64,000 nucleotides of DNA, taken from assembly GCF_024679245.1 (NCBI RefSeq), contig NC_090182.1, forward strand, positions 37,051,547-37,115,546. The letters are read 5' to 3'. This DNA is from Pseudorasbora parva. Its lineage: Eukaryota; Chordata; Actinopteri; Cypriniformes; Gobionidae. The notes under the pieces are model-generated. The model searched no databases and had not been told where the DNA came from. It saw only the letters and a program-made list of their open reading frames with translations. The translations under genes and the position numbers were made by a program. Every line of letters begins with the position of its first letter. Positions within the stretch are counted from its first letter, which is position 1. Positions 24,022 through 35,729 of the stretch are shown piece after piece.

Positions 24022-24345
24022 ACAGGACCTATAATGTCCCAGAGGTGTTCTATTTGAGCGTGGGGCCAATTCAATGGTATCAATTCATCCTCCAGGAACT
24101 TCCTGCATACTCTTGCCACATGAGGCCGGGTATTCTCATGCATCAGGTGGAACCCAGCACCCACTGCACCAGCATAGGGTCTGACAATGGGTCCAAGGAT
24201 TTTAACCCGATTTTAACATAATGGTAGTCAGGGTGCCTGTAGATGTCTGTGCGTCCCTCTATGGATATGCCTTCCCAGACCATCCCTGACCATCAACCAA
24301 ATCAGTCATGTTAAACGATGTTAAAGGCAACATAACTCCACGGCT
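24022..24345 (-). pseudogene. Transposase catalytic-core fragment (Tc1-like)
   Basis: On the minus strand, MHENTRPHVARVCRKFLEDE is followed by LNWPHAQIEHLWDII. The family pattern is DN-x-RPH for the second Asp and NPIEHLWD for the Glu. Here the Asp position is Glu (HENT), and the SPDLNP stretch before IEHLW is shortened to HAQ. Both changes are expected to kill activity. Confidence 0.65.
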
Positions 24346-24510
24346 TATCCAGACCCTTTCTCGGCTTCTTTGCTCGGGCCTTTGCTCTCATTTGTACAAA
24401 GCACAGGGCACCAGTGACCTCTGCAACCACCTCTGCTACTTACCTGACCAGATAAATATCCTGTGAGTTTAACTGACTTGATGTTATTCTCTGAAAAGTA
24501 TGTGTGTGTG

Positions 24511-24514
24511 TGTA

Positions 24515-24600
<86 letters not shown>
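24511..24600. repeat. (TG)n/(TA)n microsatellite
   Basis: A short TG run followed by a long TA tract. Confidence 0.95.
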
Positions 24601-24601
<1 letters not shown>

Positions 24602-24790
24602 TTAAAATGTGTTAGAAGCAGGTCAGATGGACAAGTATAGGATTTTGAACAAGTTTGACAAGGGCCAAATTGTGATGGCTAGACATCAGAGCATCTCCAA
24701 AAGGCAGCTCTTGTGGGGTGGTCCAAGTCTGCAGTGGTCAGTATCTATCAAATGTGCTCCAAGGAAGGAAGAGACAACCTAAGTTGTTCT
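24601..24790 (+). pseudogene. Tc1-like transposase N-terminal fragment
   Basis: One frame reads KGQIVMARHQSISKRQLL and then SVVSI-type helix-turn-helix residues in shifted frames. This resembles the DNA-binding start of a Tc1-like transposase of a group different from the copies at 12.2 and 39.3 kb. No termini are visible. Confidence 0.45.
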
Positions 24791-25150
24791 TAAGTCTTAA
24801 TAAAGATTTGTTCAAAATGAACAAATCGAATCCTTCATGAATGACATATCACTATTTTACAATAGGGAGAATCACTGAAAACGCTGTCACGTCCGCAAAC
24901 TACGTGTCACAAACAAACACACGTGAGATGTGACAAGTAAACCACATGAGATCCTATGCAGTGTGTTTTGCTCTCTCATTGTCAGAACACATTTCACACA
25001 GCAGGATTTTGAATCGCCGACAGGTCCAGATATTTAGCATGCTAAATACCTCACGGGCGCTGGCGACTCATCTGCGATTCTCTCTGATCACGTTTTTGAG
25101 AATTCACACTGTGTGATTGTCACTCACATGCACAAGCATCAATTTATATG
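24791..25150. other. No gene seen
   Basis: AT-rich with ATTTAGCATGCTAAAT, a short perfect palindrome near 25031-25046. Nothing coding is supported. Confidence 0.4.
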
Positions 25151-25229
25151 CAGCTCTGGAAAAAAAAGTGATCACTTAACATGGATTTGTCCATGTTAAG
25201 TGGTCTCTTAATTTTTTCCAGAGCTGTAT
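25151..25229. mobile_element. Very short Tc1-type hairpin MITE
   Basis: A 79-bp palindrome: CAGCTCTGGAAAAAA on the left and TTTTTTCCAGAGCTG on the right, with CTTAACATGGA / TCCATGTTAAG at the loop. The ends resemble those of fish Tc1-like elements. Confidence 0.7.
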
Positions 25230-25499
25230 GATTTTTGCCATTTGTCGGCGATTTCACAAAACATGTCAGGGATTCAAAACCAAGGCTAAAATCAGGCAGT
25301 GTGACCTCGGCATAAGACATAGCATTATAACATTACCTGGAGAAAATCTATACAGGTGGAGCTGGGGAAGGTGTAGGGATTCTGAAAGCACACTGCAACT
25401 GCTACAGCAAATAATGTGATTAAGTTAGCATGACAGAACTTTGTATTTAGCTGACATATTGTGGCAAAAGTACTTAGAATATCTAAAGTGGACTATTAA

Positions 25500-26928
25500 A
25501 GGGTTACGTCACCGCTTTTTCATATTTAATGTTATTCCCTTAACTAAAACAAGTTGACACATACCTCTCTCGCCTCTAAATCGCTCTGACTCGCAATACA
25601 GTTACACGAATAGTTAAACGATGAACTAAGGTGACAAAATAAAACGTGGCACTTCTCTAATTGGATTAAAAAGGAGAACTATAATAAATGGCAGAATAGC
25701 ACTTCTGAGAGTAGTTCAGCTTGGTGCAGTAAAAGGTCCCGGCCGAAACATCTTTCCTCAATAGGGAGATGTGAGGAAAGATGTTTCGGCTGGGACTTTT
25801 TACTGCGCAGAGCCGAAGTACTCTCAGAAGTGCTATTCCACCATACTTAATCGTTCAACTATTCGTGTAACTGTATTTAAATAGGAAAAAACATGGAGGG
25901 GTTTGGTACTTCTAAATAGATCTCTGTTTGGTTCTATAGTGAATGAACTGGGCTTAGGGGGCTAAGCTAAATGCTATCAGAATGTCACCGCGCGTCAGAG
26001 AGATTAAGTGCACGCACTGAGACAAGAGAGGTATGTATCAACTCGTTTTAGTTAAAAGGCTTACTTCAGCGATTAGCATATGGCTTTGTATCAAAAAATA
26101 TACTAGTAATATTCAGAAATATTATATTTCTGAATATACTTCAGAAACCCTGAAGTATATTCAAATGATTGTGCTTTCCCCCCTCATATCCCCCTGAGAC
26201 AAGAGATTTTTGCATTTTATTTCTGGAAAAATTCCTACTATGATGCAAATTGACGATATTTGCATCGTAGGAGGAATGTTTGGCCAAAGGCTAAAGACTA
26301 CAGCCAGCAGAGGGAGCCATTTCCGCATGTTTTGAACTCGCGCATGGGGGATGGGAGATAACACTCAGAGCTCAGCTCGCTGCTACAGGCACTCATTTAA
26401 ACGGAGCTATGGTGAGCAATGTAAGTCTTTTAACTTCTCAAATTAATTTCTATGAAAGTTAAGCTTGCAAAGGCATGAACTGAAATGCGCCAGACTGAAC
26501 TCGCGTTTTGAATGTATGCTGCGAGTGTAGTTGCGATTACCTCAGCTCTCATCACGAGACCTCATCAGCTCATTTATCTGACTCCTGCAGTGCTGTCATA
26601 CTCGTGCGGTGACTAACTCATTATATTGAACAGACAAGTTCAGTTTTTAATTGTAGTGTCTTCTCCAACTCAGTCAAAGTAATCAAGTGTGTGGCTTTGG
26701 GAATGGCCTCACAGGGCAGCAAAGCATTCTGGGAATTTCTTTTCATCCCCATAAGACAAAATACATTTTCTGTCTTTTCTCAGTCTAGGAGGCACCAAAT
26801 TCAAAAAATAATTTCACATTTCTACTACATTGATGCCCCAGTTTAAATACAGACTCATCTTCCCAGTGCTGAAGTACCCCTTTAAGGGAATAACATAGTT
26901 TAATATGAAAAAGCGGTGAAGTATCCCT
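25500..26928. mobile_element. TTAA-flanked fold-back element X (host of element Y)
   Basis: TTAA at 25496-25499 and 26929-26932 flank matching ends: AGGGTTACGTCACCGCTTTT on the left, and reverse complement AGGGATACTTCACCGCTTTT on the right. The interior is a long hairpin. The arms ATACAGTTACACGAATAG / CTATTCGTGTAACTGTAT and AGCACTTCTGAGAG / CTCTCAGAAGTGCT surround a core at about 25765. No transposase. TTAA duplication points to the piggyBac or Kolobok type. Its right arm is interrupted exactly at an internal TTAA by element Y. Confidence 0.75.
26056..26881. mobile_element. TTAA-flanked element Y nested in X
   Basis: TTAA at 26052-26055 and 26882-26885 bracket ends AAGGCTTACTTCAGCG and (reverse complement) AGGGGTACTTCAGCACTG. 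Removing Y and one TTAA restores X's right arm, which pairs with its left arm across the join (CCCTTAACTAAAAC on the left arm). A second copy of Y lies inverted at 30711-31212. Confidence 0.78.
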
Positions 26929-26932
26929 TTAA

Positions 26933-28823
26933 AATAAAGTGTAACCTAGGCACATTGCATTTTCATCCTCTTGGAGTCTCATGAAAAAAGAAAAAGGAGA
27001 AAACCTAAAACATAAATCCTTTACAGTATTAAGAGTTAAATGTGCTTTGATTTGCACTGTAGTCTGAATGTGTGAGGTAAATTGCAGAGGAGGTCTGCCT
27101 GGAGAAACTTCATCAAAGCCTCAGTGATGGACCTTGTGAACCTGCCGGTTGCTGCTGACTCACTCCCAACATTTCAGCAACCCAGTGATCAAACTCCCTT
27201 CCTGTTTGCAGAGGTAACCTTCTGTAGACCATTAAAGTGAAGGGAAAGCATGCTTGCACTTTAAATAAATGTATACTGTTTTCAAGCCTTTATCACATTC
27301 AAAAGTCAGCGTTCGCCTCTGCTGACTCCAGATCAAAGTGCATTTTGAGAACAGAAGTTTCAGCGCAAGTCATTTGATTTTTAAGCAGTAGAAGAACAAA
27401 GTGTTTGATGGTAGGAAAGAATATAGGAATTCAGCTGCATACACATACACGCAATATGATACTTGTCATAGTCTTAAAAGAACAAAGGTCCAGGTTGCAG
27501 TGTGCAGTAATGCAGTGACATAAATAATTACATTTTAAACAAAAGCAGTTCAATTAGTAATCAATGTTTCTGAAGATGAAGGAGCAGGCCCATTAAAATA
27601 ACTGTCAGTGTAATTTCAACAATAAAACTATAAATGTACCTATGTCATATAAAAGCTAATGTTTAACAGATGTTTTAGTAGTTAACAATTATCTTGTGTC
27701 TTTACAATGTAGTAAAATAGGCGGCAGACTCATAAATACAGAGCTCAATGTAAAAAGTTAGATGTATTATCAAGCCCCTAATGCAATAATGTCAGTTTAA
27801 TCCACAAGGGGGCAGTCTGATATTAATACAGCTGAGAGAGAACCTTGCAAAAAAGAAGGCCAAACAAAAACAGATCACCAAAAAACCCCAAAAATGGCAT
27901 AATCATGTTAAAGAGAGCGTTTACTGCATCAGCATGTCTCAGCTGCTCTGATGGAGAGACGGCCCACAATTCATTTAGTGAGATTAGGCTGAGGAGCAAA
28001 TAAAGGCTGAAGCTAAAGCTCAGGAAGATTCGTGCGTCTCTCAGCCCAAGACCGGTTAACCATCCGCTTTAATCCCTCGTGATTTCCTAAAACCCAGAGC
28101 TGAAATAAAGACAGAGCCTGTCATCTATTTAAGCTATGAGTTTGATTGATACTCTCTTAAAGGAATAAAATCACCCCCCAAAAAATGATTTTTTTCATCA
28201 TTGACTTACTCTTATTCTAACCTTTGTCATTTGTCATTCTTATGTAAAAGACAAAGGGAAATCGTAGGCAAAATGCCCAAGCAAAGTGAATGTCAATGCC
28301 ACAATTTCAAAGGAAAGAAAATAATATGTAATTTGAAACTCATTTATTGGATTGTTCTACCATATGCTTTCCTGGGGCAAATTGTGAACACCTATAAAAG
28401 GAACACAAGGAATCTGATAATATAATGTATTCCTGATTTCACAGACAAGGCTTAAACTAGTCACAAACTAAAATGCATGAGATTTTTTAACTGAAACCAA
28501 CTTGCAATGTCAGTTGGTTGCAACTTTTTGTCTCAAGATGGAGTGTTTATTTATTTTATTTATTATTTCTTCCCTTGGGCACATTTATAAAAGCTACTTA
28601 AATGTCTTAATTAAACTAAGGGATAATCCTGGCTTAATCTAAGATCTATCTGGGAAACAGCCATAATATACATTCATGTGAAAAAGAATGGACATTCTAA
28701 CTCAATGGTTTTATGTATCAGGACATAATAGTAGCATTCCGGCGCTGCTAATCAAATGCCTTTGATGAACTGATCAGCAAGCATGACCACCTCTGTAAAG
28801 GCAGAGGTTCTGCTAGTCTGGAG
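26933..28823. other. Low-repeat island; possible small exon at 27089-27210
   Basis: No transposon ends were recognised. At 27089-27210 a frame between an AG (ATTGCAG) and a GT (GCAGAG|GTAACC) reads RRSAWRNFIKASVMDLVNLP and stays open throughout. A second frame is also open for 23 codons, so the evidence is weak. 27960-28130 is moderately GC-balanced and non-repetitive and could be conserved non-coding sequence. Confidence 0.3.
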
Positions 28824-28980
28824 CATTTACATTTATGCATTTGGCAGCCGCTTTTATCCAAAGTGACTTTCATTGCATTTTAAGGTACACATTTTTGTCA
28901 ATTCTTGCTTTCCCTAGGAATCGAACCCATGACCTTGGTGTTGCAAGCGCCATGCTCTACTGGTTGAGCTACAGGAAAGC
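28824..28980 (-). mobile_element. tRNA-derived SINE
   Basis: On the minus strand the head reads TCCTGTAGCTCAACCAGTAG, giving a pol III A box (TAGCTCAACCAGT, 28957-28971 region). The B box is GGTTCGATTCC (28918-28928), with tRNA-like spacing. The tail (GGATAAAAGCGGCTGCCAAA) is the usual fish SINE/LINE-type end. It adjoins the start of the Tc1 element that follows. Confidence 0.75.
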
Positions 28981-29522
28981 TGTAGAGTATTCATTCAGGT
29001 GTGTGCTAACATAATGCCAAGGAGGAAAGACATCAGCAAGAAATCTTATTCTCTCTAAAAAGATCATAACAGTTTGGCTTAGGTTTGCAAAGTTGCATCT
29101 GAACATACCTTAAGGCTTCTGGAGCAATGTCCTTTGGTCGGATGAGACCAAATTGGAGATATTGGCCATAATGCACAGTGCCACGCAGGCCCGGTTACAG
29201 AATCACATCACTGAGGGTGCTTCTTTAAACACTGAGGGTGCTAGATAGTAGAGTGCAGACAGACCAAGCAATGTTTCCACTATAGCAGTGTAAAGTGAGA
29301 AATGTATGATTATTTATTTACAAGTCATCACTTTTACCGATAATTATATGTTTGCTACAATTTCTTTGTATATTAATCTACTAGTCTGCCTTTAAATTGG
29401 TTTAATGCATTAGCAGTATTTTAATATGTCATCTTCCTGTGAACCGGAAAAAAGGTAGTGAATTGTTTTTTTTAGGTAATTACATTGTTTGGAGCATAAA
29501 AAACAAATGGATATATAAGAGA

Positions 29523-29640
29523 TAATGTACACCCAGCCTGTTGTTATCGCATAATAAACCCAGATATGAAGTGGAGGGGTCTTGCGTCACTCTGAAGGGG
29601 TTTATTCTGCGATAACAACTGGCTGGGTTTACATTATGCT
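29523..29640. mobile_element. Palindromic miniature element
   Basis: Arms ATAATGTACACCCAGCCTGT and (reverse complement of the right arm) ATAATGTAAACCCAGCCAGT, with TTGTTATCGCA shared, around a 40-bp loop. No coding capacity. Confidence 0.7.
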
Positions 29641-29787
29641 GCCTATTACATGGCTACTTAGTAAATTAAGACAAAATATTGTCTTAAGTTTAAATATTGT
29701 ATTAGCTCTTACGCCAAGCTTCTGTGAAGAAAAACAGTTCCAAACTGCTTTTTATATAAAAAGTTTTTATCTATTGCTGAAAAAAAA

Positions 29788-29811
29788 TATATATATATAT
29801 ATATATATATT
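29788..29811. repeat. Short (TA)n tract
   Basis: About 24 bp of TA repeats. Confidence 0.9.
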
Positions 29812-29845
29812 TTGTACCATATATGTTGACATTAATGCTGAAAGG

Positions 29846-30038
29846 CAGTGGTTCCCAACCCTGTCCTGGGGACCCCTCACCACTGCACATGTTGTATGTC
29901 TTCCACTTTAGACACACCTAATTCAAGTCTTCCAGTCTCTACTAATGAGCTAATAAGATGAATCAGGTGTGTTAGATGAGAGAGACATGCAAAATGTGCA
30001 CTGGTGGGGGGTCCCTAGGACAGGTATGGGAACCACTG
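29846..30038. mobile_element. hAT-type MITE with perfect 8-bp target duplication
   Basis: CTGAAAGG at 29838-29845 and again at 30039-30046. Ends CAGTGGTTCCCAACC and (reverse complement) CAGTGGTTCCCATACC are inverted repeats of about 15 bp, followed by CTGTCCT on both arms. The length is 193 bp with no ORF. CAGTGGTTC ends plus an 8-bp duplication are typical of hAT MITEs. Confidence 0.88.
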
Positions 30039-30046
30039 CTGAAAGG

Positions 30047-30672
30047 GATAGTTCACCCATAAATTAAAATTAGCCCATGATTCGCTCACCCTCAAGTCAT
30101 CCTAGGTGTATCTGACATTTTTCTTTCAGACTAATAAAATCTGAGTTTTATTTTAAAAGTCCTGGGCCGGCTAATCCAAGCTTTTTAATGGCAGTAGATG
30201 TAGGTCTGTTTTTGAAGTCCATAAAAAATTGCAGCTGTCTGTCAAATAATGTCCTCCACAAGGCTCTGGCGGTTAATAAAGACTTCTGAAGTGAATCGAT
30301 AAGTTTGTGTAAGAAAAATATTCATATTTAAAAACTTTATTATGTGAAGTTCCAGCCTATCGCCTTCCGTGGAAAAAGTGTTGCAAGTGCCTTCTTGCCT
30401 TCTCACTTTCAATACTTTTCCCATAAATTGAATACGGATTGCGATCGGATGAAAGGCCATTATTAACCCCCCAGAGCCGTGTGCAGCACGTTATTTGACG
30501 AACAGATGCATTTTTTATGGACTTCAAAAACAGAGCTACAACTACTGCCAAAGCTTGGATTAGCCAGGACTTTTTAAATATAACTCTTTATTCATCTGAA
30601 AGAAGAATATACACCTATGATGACTTGAGAGGATGAGTAAATTATGGGCTAATTTTCATTTTTTGGTGAACA
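30047..30672. mobile_element. Long-arm MITE
   Basis: The left arm (GATAGTTCACCCATAAATTA, AAAATTAGCCCATGATTC, CTCAAGTCAT) and the right arm, reverse-complemented (GTTCACCAAAAAATGAAAAT, TAGCCCATAATTTACTCATC, CTCAAGTCAT), pair over about 120 bp. Further inverted matches lie inward (GCTAATCCAAGCTTT). No coding capacity. Confidence 0.75.
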
Positions 30673-30710
30673 CCTTGAAGTCTTCTTCCATTGTAACCCA
30701 TGGTGGTTAA

Positions 30711-31212
30711 AGAAGTACTTCAGCGCTGGGAAGATGAATCTGTATTTAAACTGGGTCATTAATTTAGTAGTAATGTGAAATTATTTTTAATTTGGTGCTT
30801 TCTAGACTGAGAAAAGACAGAACATGTATTTTTGTCTCATGGGGATGAAAGACAACAATGCCCAGAATGCTTCGCTGCCCTACGAGGCCACTCCCAAAGC
30901 TACAACTACTAGATTACTGAATCACTTTCTCTTTCTCACCACGACCGCGTTCATTTTCATAAAATCAGTTCAATTAGAAAACAGACAATATAATTAAAAC
31001 TGAACTTGTCTGTTCAATATAATGTGCAGTCTTTAGTCTCTTGCCAACAATTCCTCTGATTGACGATATTTGCGTTATGGAGGAATTTTTCCAGAAATAA
31101 AATACATAAATCTCTTGTCTCAGGGGGATATGAGAGGAGGGAGCACAATCATTCAAATATACTCCAGGGTTTCTAATGACATAAAGCCATATGGTAATAG
31201 CTGAAGTAACCC
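30711..31212. mobile_element. TTAA-flanked element Y, second copy (inverted)
   Basis: TTAA at 30707-30710 and 31213-31216. AGAAGTACTTCAGCGCTGGG opens it, and the right end reads CTGAAGTAACCC. Interior landmarks (TTGACGATATTTGC, AGGGGGATATGAGAG) match 26150-26290 in reverse complement. About 0.5 kb. Confidence 0.75.
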
Positions 31213-32570
31213 TTAAGTGTTTAAGATGGCGCCAGACAGTCGACGACACTGGAATGATACGTTAGTCATATAAGTAGTACCGGTCAAGATAACACTAGTA
31301 CCCAGATGAGCGGTGTGTTATTTAACTTTGGCTGTTGTTATATGAGAATAACATACCGCTGGAATGCGTGATTGACATTTATTGAGAAAATAAAAGACAT
31401 TAATAAGCAAAAATGCCAACATGTAAAAAATATGTTTAAGGTAATAATCTATAAGAATGTCTCATATTTCATAATATCCAGACTTTAAAACTGTGAATGT
31501 TGTCAGAGAAATTAGCTAAAATATGTCCACTACAGAGGCAAAACCTCTCTTCTGGATCTCAGGTGGATATCTATGTCTCGTGCAGATGTCTTGTGAATAT
31601 AAATTTATATTTAGACATCACTTCCGAAACTTTGCAGATTGCAATTGGCCATTGGTCCTCTTAGCAGCAATAGTTTTATTCAATGATTTGTATAGACTGT
31701 TGCTTCGAAAGCATGCCAAGATCACTATACAATCACTAAAATGATGTTGCTTTGTCAGTTCATAGCACTCACAAAGTTTGGTTATAAAAAATAAAGTTGT
31801 CTAGACCAAATATCTTACTTGTATCGCCTGCATATACTATATTTACTACATTTACGAATAGCCTAAAAACTGGTGTTTTGAGCGGTGAGATTCTGATGGC
31901 ATTCGTGAGTTTAACAACTGTATCCGTGATTACTCACGCTGCAAAACACACTGTAAATAGATGCATTTGATGCCAGAGCTCGGACACAAATTTGCAAATC
32001 TGATTCACCAATGTTATTACAGTAGGCCAATCAACTGAGGGTGCTTTTGCTCGTGTTTGAGGATGCTTAGCACACCCATAGAACTGGGTCCGGTGCCATG
32101 TTTGGTGAAAATCAAGCACGGCTTATCAGCACAATCACCTCATACCAACTGTTCAGCACAGTGCTGGAGGGCTTGATGATTTGGGCTTATTCTGCAGCCA
32201 CAGGACCTGGGCAGCTTGCAGTCTTTGAGTCAACCATGAACTCCTCTGTATACCAAAATATCTAGAGTCAAATATGAGGCCGACAGCTAAAGCTTGGCCA
32301 GAATTAGGTCATGCAACAGGGCAATGATCCCAAGCAGAACAGCAAATCTACAACAGAAAAAAAGGATCAAGGTGTTGCACTGGCCTAGTCAAAGTCCAAA
32401 CCTCAACTTGATTAAAAATGTGGTTCTGCACCTTTAAAGAGCTGTGCATAAACAAATGCCCACAAACCTCAAATAAAAGAAAAAACATTTTAAAGAAGAT
32501 TAGGTAAAAAAATTCCTCCAGAACAATGTGAAAGACTGATAAAGTACAGAACATGATTACTTAAAGCTAT

Positions 32571-32829
32571 GGACTGCATTTATATAAATGGACTGCATTT
32601 ATATAGCGCTTTTATCCAAAGCGCTTTACATTTTTGCCTCACATTCACCCATTCATACACCGACGGCGATGTCAGCCATGTAAGGCGCCATCCAGCTCAT
32701 CAGGAGCAGCTGGGGTTAGGTGTCTTGCTCATGGACACTTCGACACTTGGTCAGGTGGAACCGGGGATTGAACCACCAACCTTCTGGTTTGTAGACAACC
32801 TACATGAACCACTGAGCCACTGCCGCCCC
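32571..32829 (-). mobile_element. tRNA-derived SINE with 8-bp target duplication
   Basis: AAAGCTAT at 32563-32570 and 32830-32837. On the minus strand it begins GGGGCGGCAGTGGCTCAGTG (A box), has B box GGTTCAATCCCCGG (32761-32774) and ends in GCTTTGGATAAAAGCGCTAT. The tail unit (GGACTGCATTTATAT) is duplicated at 32571-32600. Inserted in the 3' part of the Tc1 element; a second copy lies at 42145-42386. Confidence 0.88.
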
Positions 32830-32965
32830 AAAGCTATCCTGCTAAATGTGGTTATCCAAGCATTGAGTCAAAGGGTATACTTAGATTGTCACACATGCCA
32901 TCTCCATTTTGGCTTTATTTTTGTTAAATACATATGACCTGCTAAAGGATTTATGATTTCTTATG

Positions 32966-34120
32966 TCCTGATTCGTAAAGCCATAGCATTCTCAAGGGTG
33001 TCCTTTCTTTTTCATGTTTTTAATTAATATAATATAATACTATTTACTATTTTAAATACTTTACTATTTTAAACTTTACTTTACTATTTTAAAGACAGTA
33101 AAATGACATTACAATACAAATTACTATTATTATTTTTACACACAAATCATTGGTGTCGCTAAAACTGTAAATCTCACCAGAAAATATCTCAATTTTATAT
33201 TGAAAATGCACTGAGTTATGCTACACCTTGACATATTGCAGTTTTATACTAGGAGTGATTCTCATTGTCAAAAGAAAAAAAAGGAGAAGAAAGCCAAACA
33301 GGCTCAATTTGGCTTGGATTGGAATGGATTTAGTCTAGTGGGGCAGCAGAGTTTTCGACAGATCTCAGAAAAGAAGAAGAAAAAAACCCTTTCTGTAGTG
33401 CTCTGGCTCGTTTGACATGTAGTAGGCCTACTTCAAAAATTAATATTTTGCATTATTTCTGATTATTGAGTTATGCTCCGATAGTTAGCGGATGACTGAT
33501 TGTTTTTATTGTGCAGAAATATTAGGTGTCCTGGAAGAAACATATATTCACTTTGGCCCTAGGGAAATCTTGAATACGTTTCAAATTCACCTTGTTCTTC
33601 TTTCACGGTGTATGCTATCAATTTGTGGTATTTGACCTATATTTGTTTTTGGACTTACTTGAACTTTCGACAACACAACACATGCTACATTCAGCATCAG
33701 GTGAGAGCTAATTACTTTAGTCTTTGCATGCAATTACTCACACAATCCCTCATAAACAGTAAACAATTTACAACAACACTTTAAGATTCTACCATCTGTT
33801 GGCAAAGTCAGACTGTTGAAGAAATAGTGCCGGTTTCAAAAATGATAAAGACTGTGCAGGTTGCTTTTTAGCACAGTGTTTTAATACATGAGGATGGAAG
33901 CTTTTAAAGGGACAAAATTGTGATCCATATTACTGGAACATAGAAGGATCTCAAGAATAACTTTTGGTGCACATGGTGCTTTTTGGGGGCTTTTTGAACC
34001 TTGAAAGCTTTTACTGTAAGTACATCAACCAGTTTTATTATTTCTCCACTTGTGTTTTACTGATATGACTATTTTAGACATATCAACTTGTAATTATTTG
34101 AGGTCGATAAATGATAACTG

Positions 34121-34121
<1 letters not shown>
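32966..34121. other. No gene seen
   Basis: AT-rich. A purine-rich AAAAAGGAGAAG stretch lies at 33272-33290. Nothing with paired ends or coding signal. Confidence 0.4.

Positions 34122-34197
<76 letters not shown>
34122..34197. repeat. (TA)n microsatellite
   Basis: Long TA tract. Confidence 0.96.
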
Positions 34198-34201
<4 letters not shown>

Positions 34202-34348
34202 TGAAATATTTGCAGCATGCTGTTGAAACATTTATTAATTAGATTTTCACCAAACAAGTCAGTGCACTACATTGTAACATATGCACAGCAGATATATTTA
34301 CACTGAACTGAAAAAAAAAATGCTCACAAAAAACAGTAAACTGAAGAA

Positions 34349-34530
<182 letters not shown>

Positions 34531-35449
34531 AGTTAAAGTTATCCTTTACAGGCTCCAAAAGGAACCTCATGGATTCTTAGATGGATTTAGTGGAATTGGA
34601 TGTGGAGGTTTGCTCCAAGAAGTAAAGGATCATCCTTGTCCTGAATTTTATAGGCAGCTTAGATTTAAATATTTATCTGAACTCCTAGTGGCAGGTAGGA
34701 TTTGTCATCCTTCTGGGATATTTCTTCCATGCTATTGAACCATTGCTCCAACCACCACAACCAAAGAAAGCTCCTCATCTTTGAGGTGAATGCTGTTAGG
34801 TTGGTGAAAAATACAGCTCAGCTACACTCATTAGGTATTATGCTAATTATGTAATAAGGTTTTAACATGATTGAGACAAGGTGTAGATTTTCAAATGCAC
34901 CTCGGTATTCATTTATCATGGGAACAACAGATTTATTAACACCCAAGTAAACAGGGGCTGTGAGGAAGCTGATAAGGCTAACACTTATTCAACTGCAGTT
35001 AGTACACTCTTTTGCAAAGTAGCCACATATCCTGAAGCTGAAACCTGCTGCAATGAATACTTAGAGATAATATTAATATATAGATGTTTACAAGAAAACA
35101 CTGAGGGTGCCTGCTTGAGCAAAACTTACCACCTTGAAACTAAGGTGTTTTTGGGGATTCTGATTAGTAATGATTTTGGAAGTTGTTTTTAGTGTTCTGC
35201 ATGATTCATAGCGTCGTTGCCTATTTGCCTATATAAGGTAAACCTTATTTAATATTAGCCTATGGGCAGTCTATGCGTCATGTGAAGCACAAGATCAAAA
35301 ACAAGTTAAAATTGTTGTCTCTGTTAACATATTTTATTTCATGTTTGCTTTTGTTTACACCATCGGTTTGATTTATTGCCAGGTTTAATGTATGTGGTAT
35401 GCTATTTTCAAATGCAATAAAGAATTAACCTTAAAATTCACATTCATCT
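34531..35449. other. No gene seen
   Basis: Ordinary AT-rich sequence with no recognisable repeat ends or coding frame. Confidence 0.4.
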
Positions 35450-35729
35450 GTTCCCTTTATCGAGGGAACTCGCACTCCGTCGTTGAGTGAAGACACTCTG
35501 GGGGAACGCCCACAGCGTGATGCGTCTGGCGCGTGAAGGAAATCTGTCCATACCTGATTGGCGGTACGTGATGACGTAGCTTCCTTTTTTCCCCCGGCTT
35601 GCAATAGGAGTTGTGTAAGTCATGGGATAAGCCCTTCTCAGCCCGTCTTTCTAATCCTCAACAAGATACTGGGGGATGGGGGGGTGATAAGGTCCTTCTC
35701 CCAAAAATGTCTTAGTCAACCGAGTTGGA

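Larger units (their letters stand above)
23104..24345 (-). mobile_element. Tc1/mariner-like transposon, minus strand, split by an insertion
   Basis: The right terminal sequence in element orientation lies at 23104-23125 (TATACTGCTCAAAAATTAAA). The transposase C-terminus (VQELSDALVQIWEEI on the minus strand) lies at 23430-23500 and the DDE catalytic core at about 24022-24345. Between them (about 23505-24022) is foreign sequence. The other end is not found, so the element is truncated on the 24.4-kb side. Confidence 0.7.
29186..32092. mobile_element. hAT-like non-autonomous element with 8-bp target duplication
   Basis: Flanked by GTGCCACG (29178-29185) and GTGCCATG (32093-32100), an 8-bp duplication with one substitution. 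Ends CAGGCCCGGTT and (reverse complement) CGGACCCAGTT are imperfect inverted repeats. The sub-terminal motif ACTGAGGGTGCT occurs near both ends. The 8-bp duplication and the CAGG start fit the hAT superfamily. No transposase is seen. It contains at least four smaller elements. Confidence 0.68.
28983..32965 (+). mobile_element. Tc1-like transposon interrupted by a hAT element and a SINE
   Basis: Pieces in order: 28983-29185 (GTGTGCTAACATAATGCCAA, then after an internal deletion TTTGCAAAGTTGCATCTGAA, TGTCCTTTGGTCGGATGAGA); 32093-32562 (TTTGGGCTTATTCTGCAGCC, GGCCTAGTCAAAGTCCAAAC, catalytic C-terminal region); 32838-32965 (3' tail, TCTCCATTTTGGCTTTATTT). The pieces read as one element when the two insertions are removed. 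The transposase is full of stops. Confidence 0.8.

Noticed and set aside
28918..28971. tRNA gene suggested by A and B boxes
   Set aside because: The A/B boxes belong to a tRNA-derived SINE with a LINE-type tail; the cloverleaf is not complete and the unit is repeat-like. The same applies to 32571-32829 and 42145-42386.
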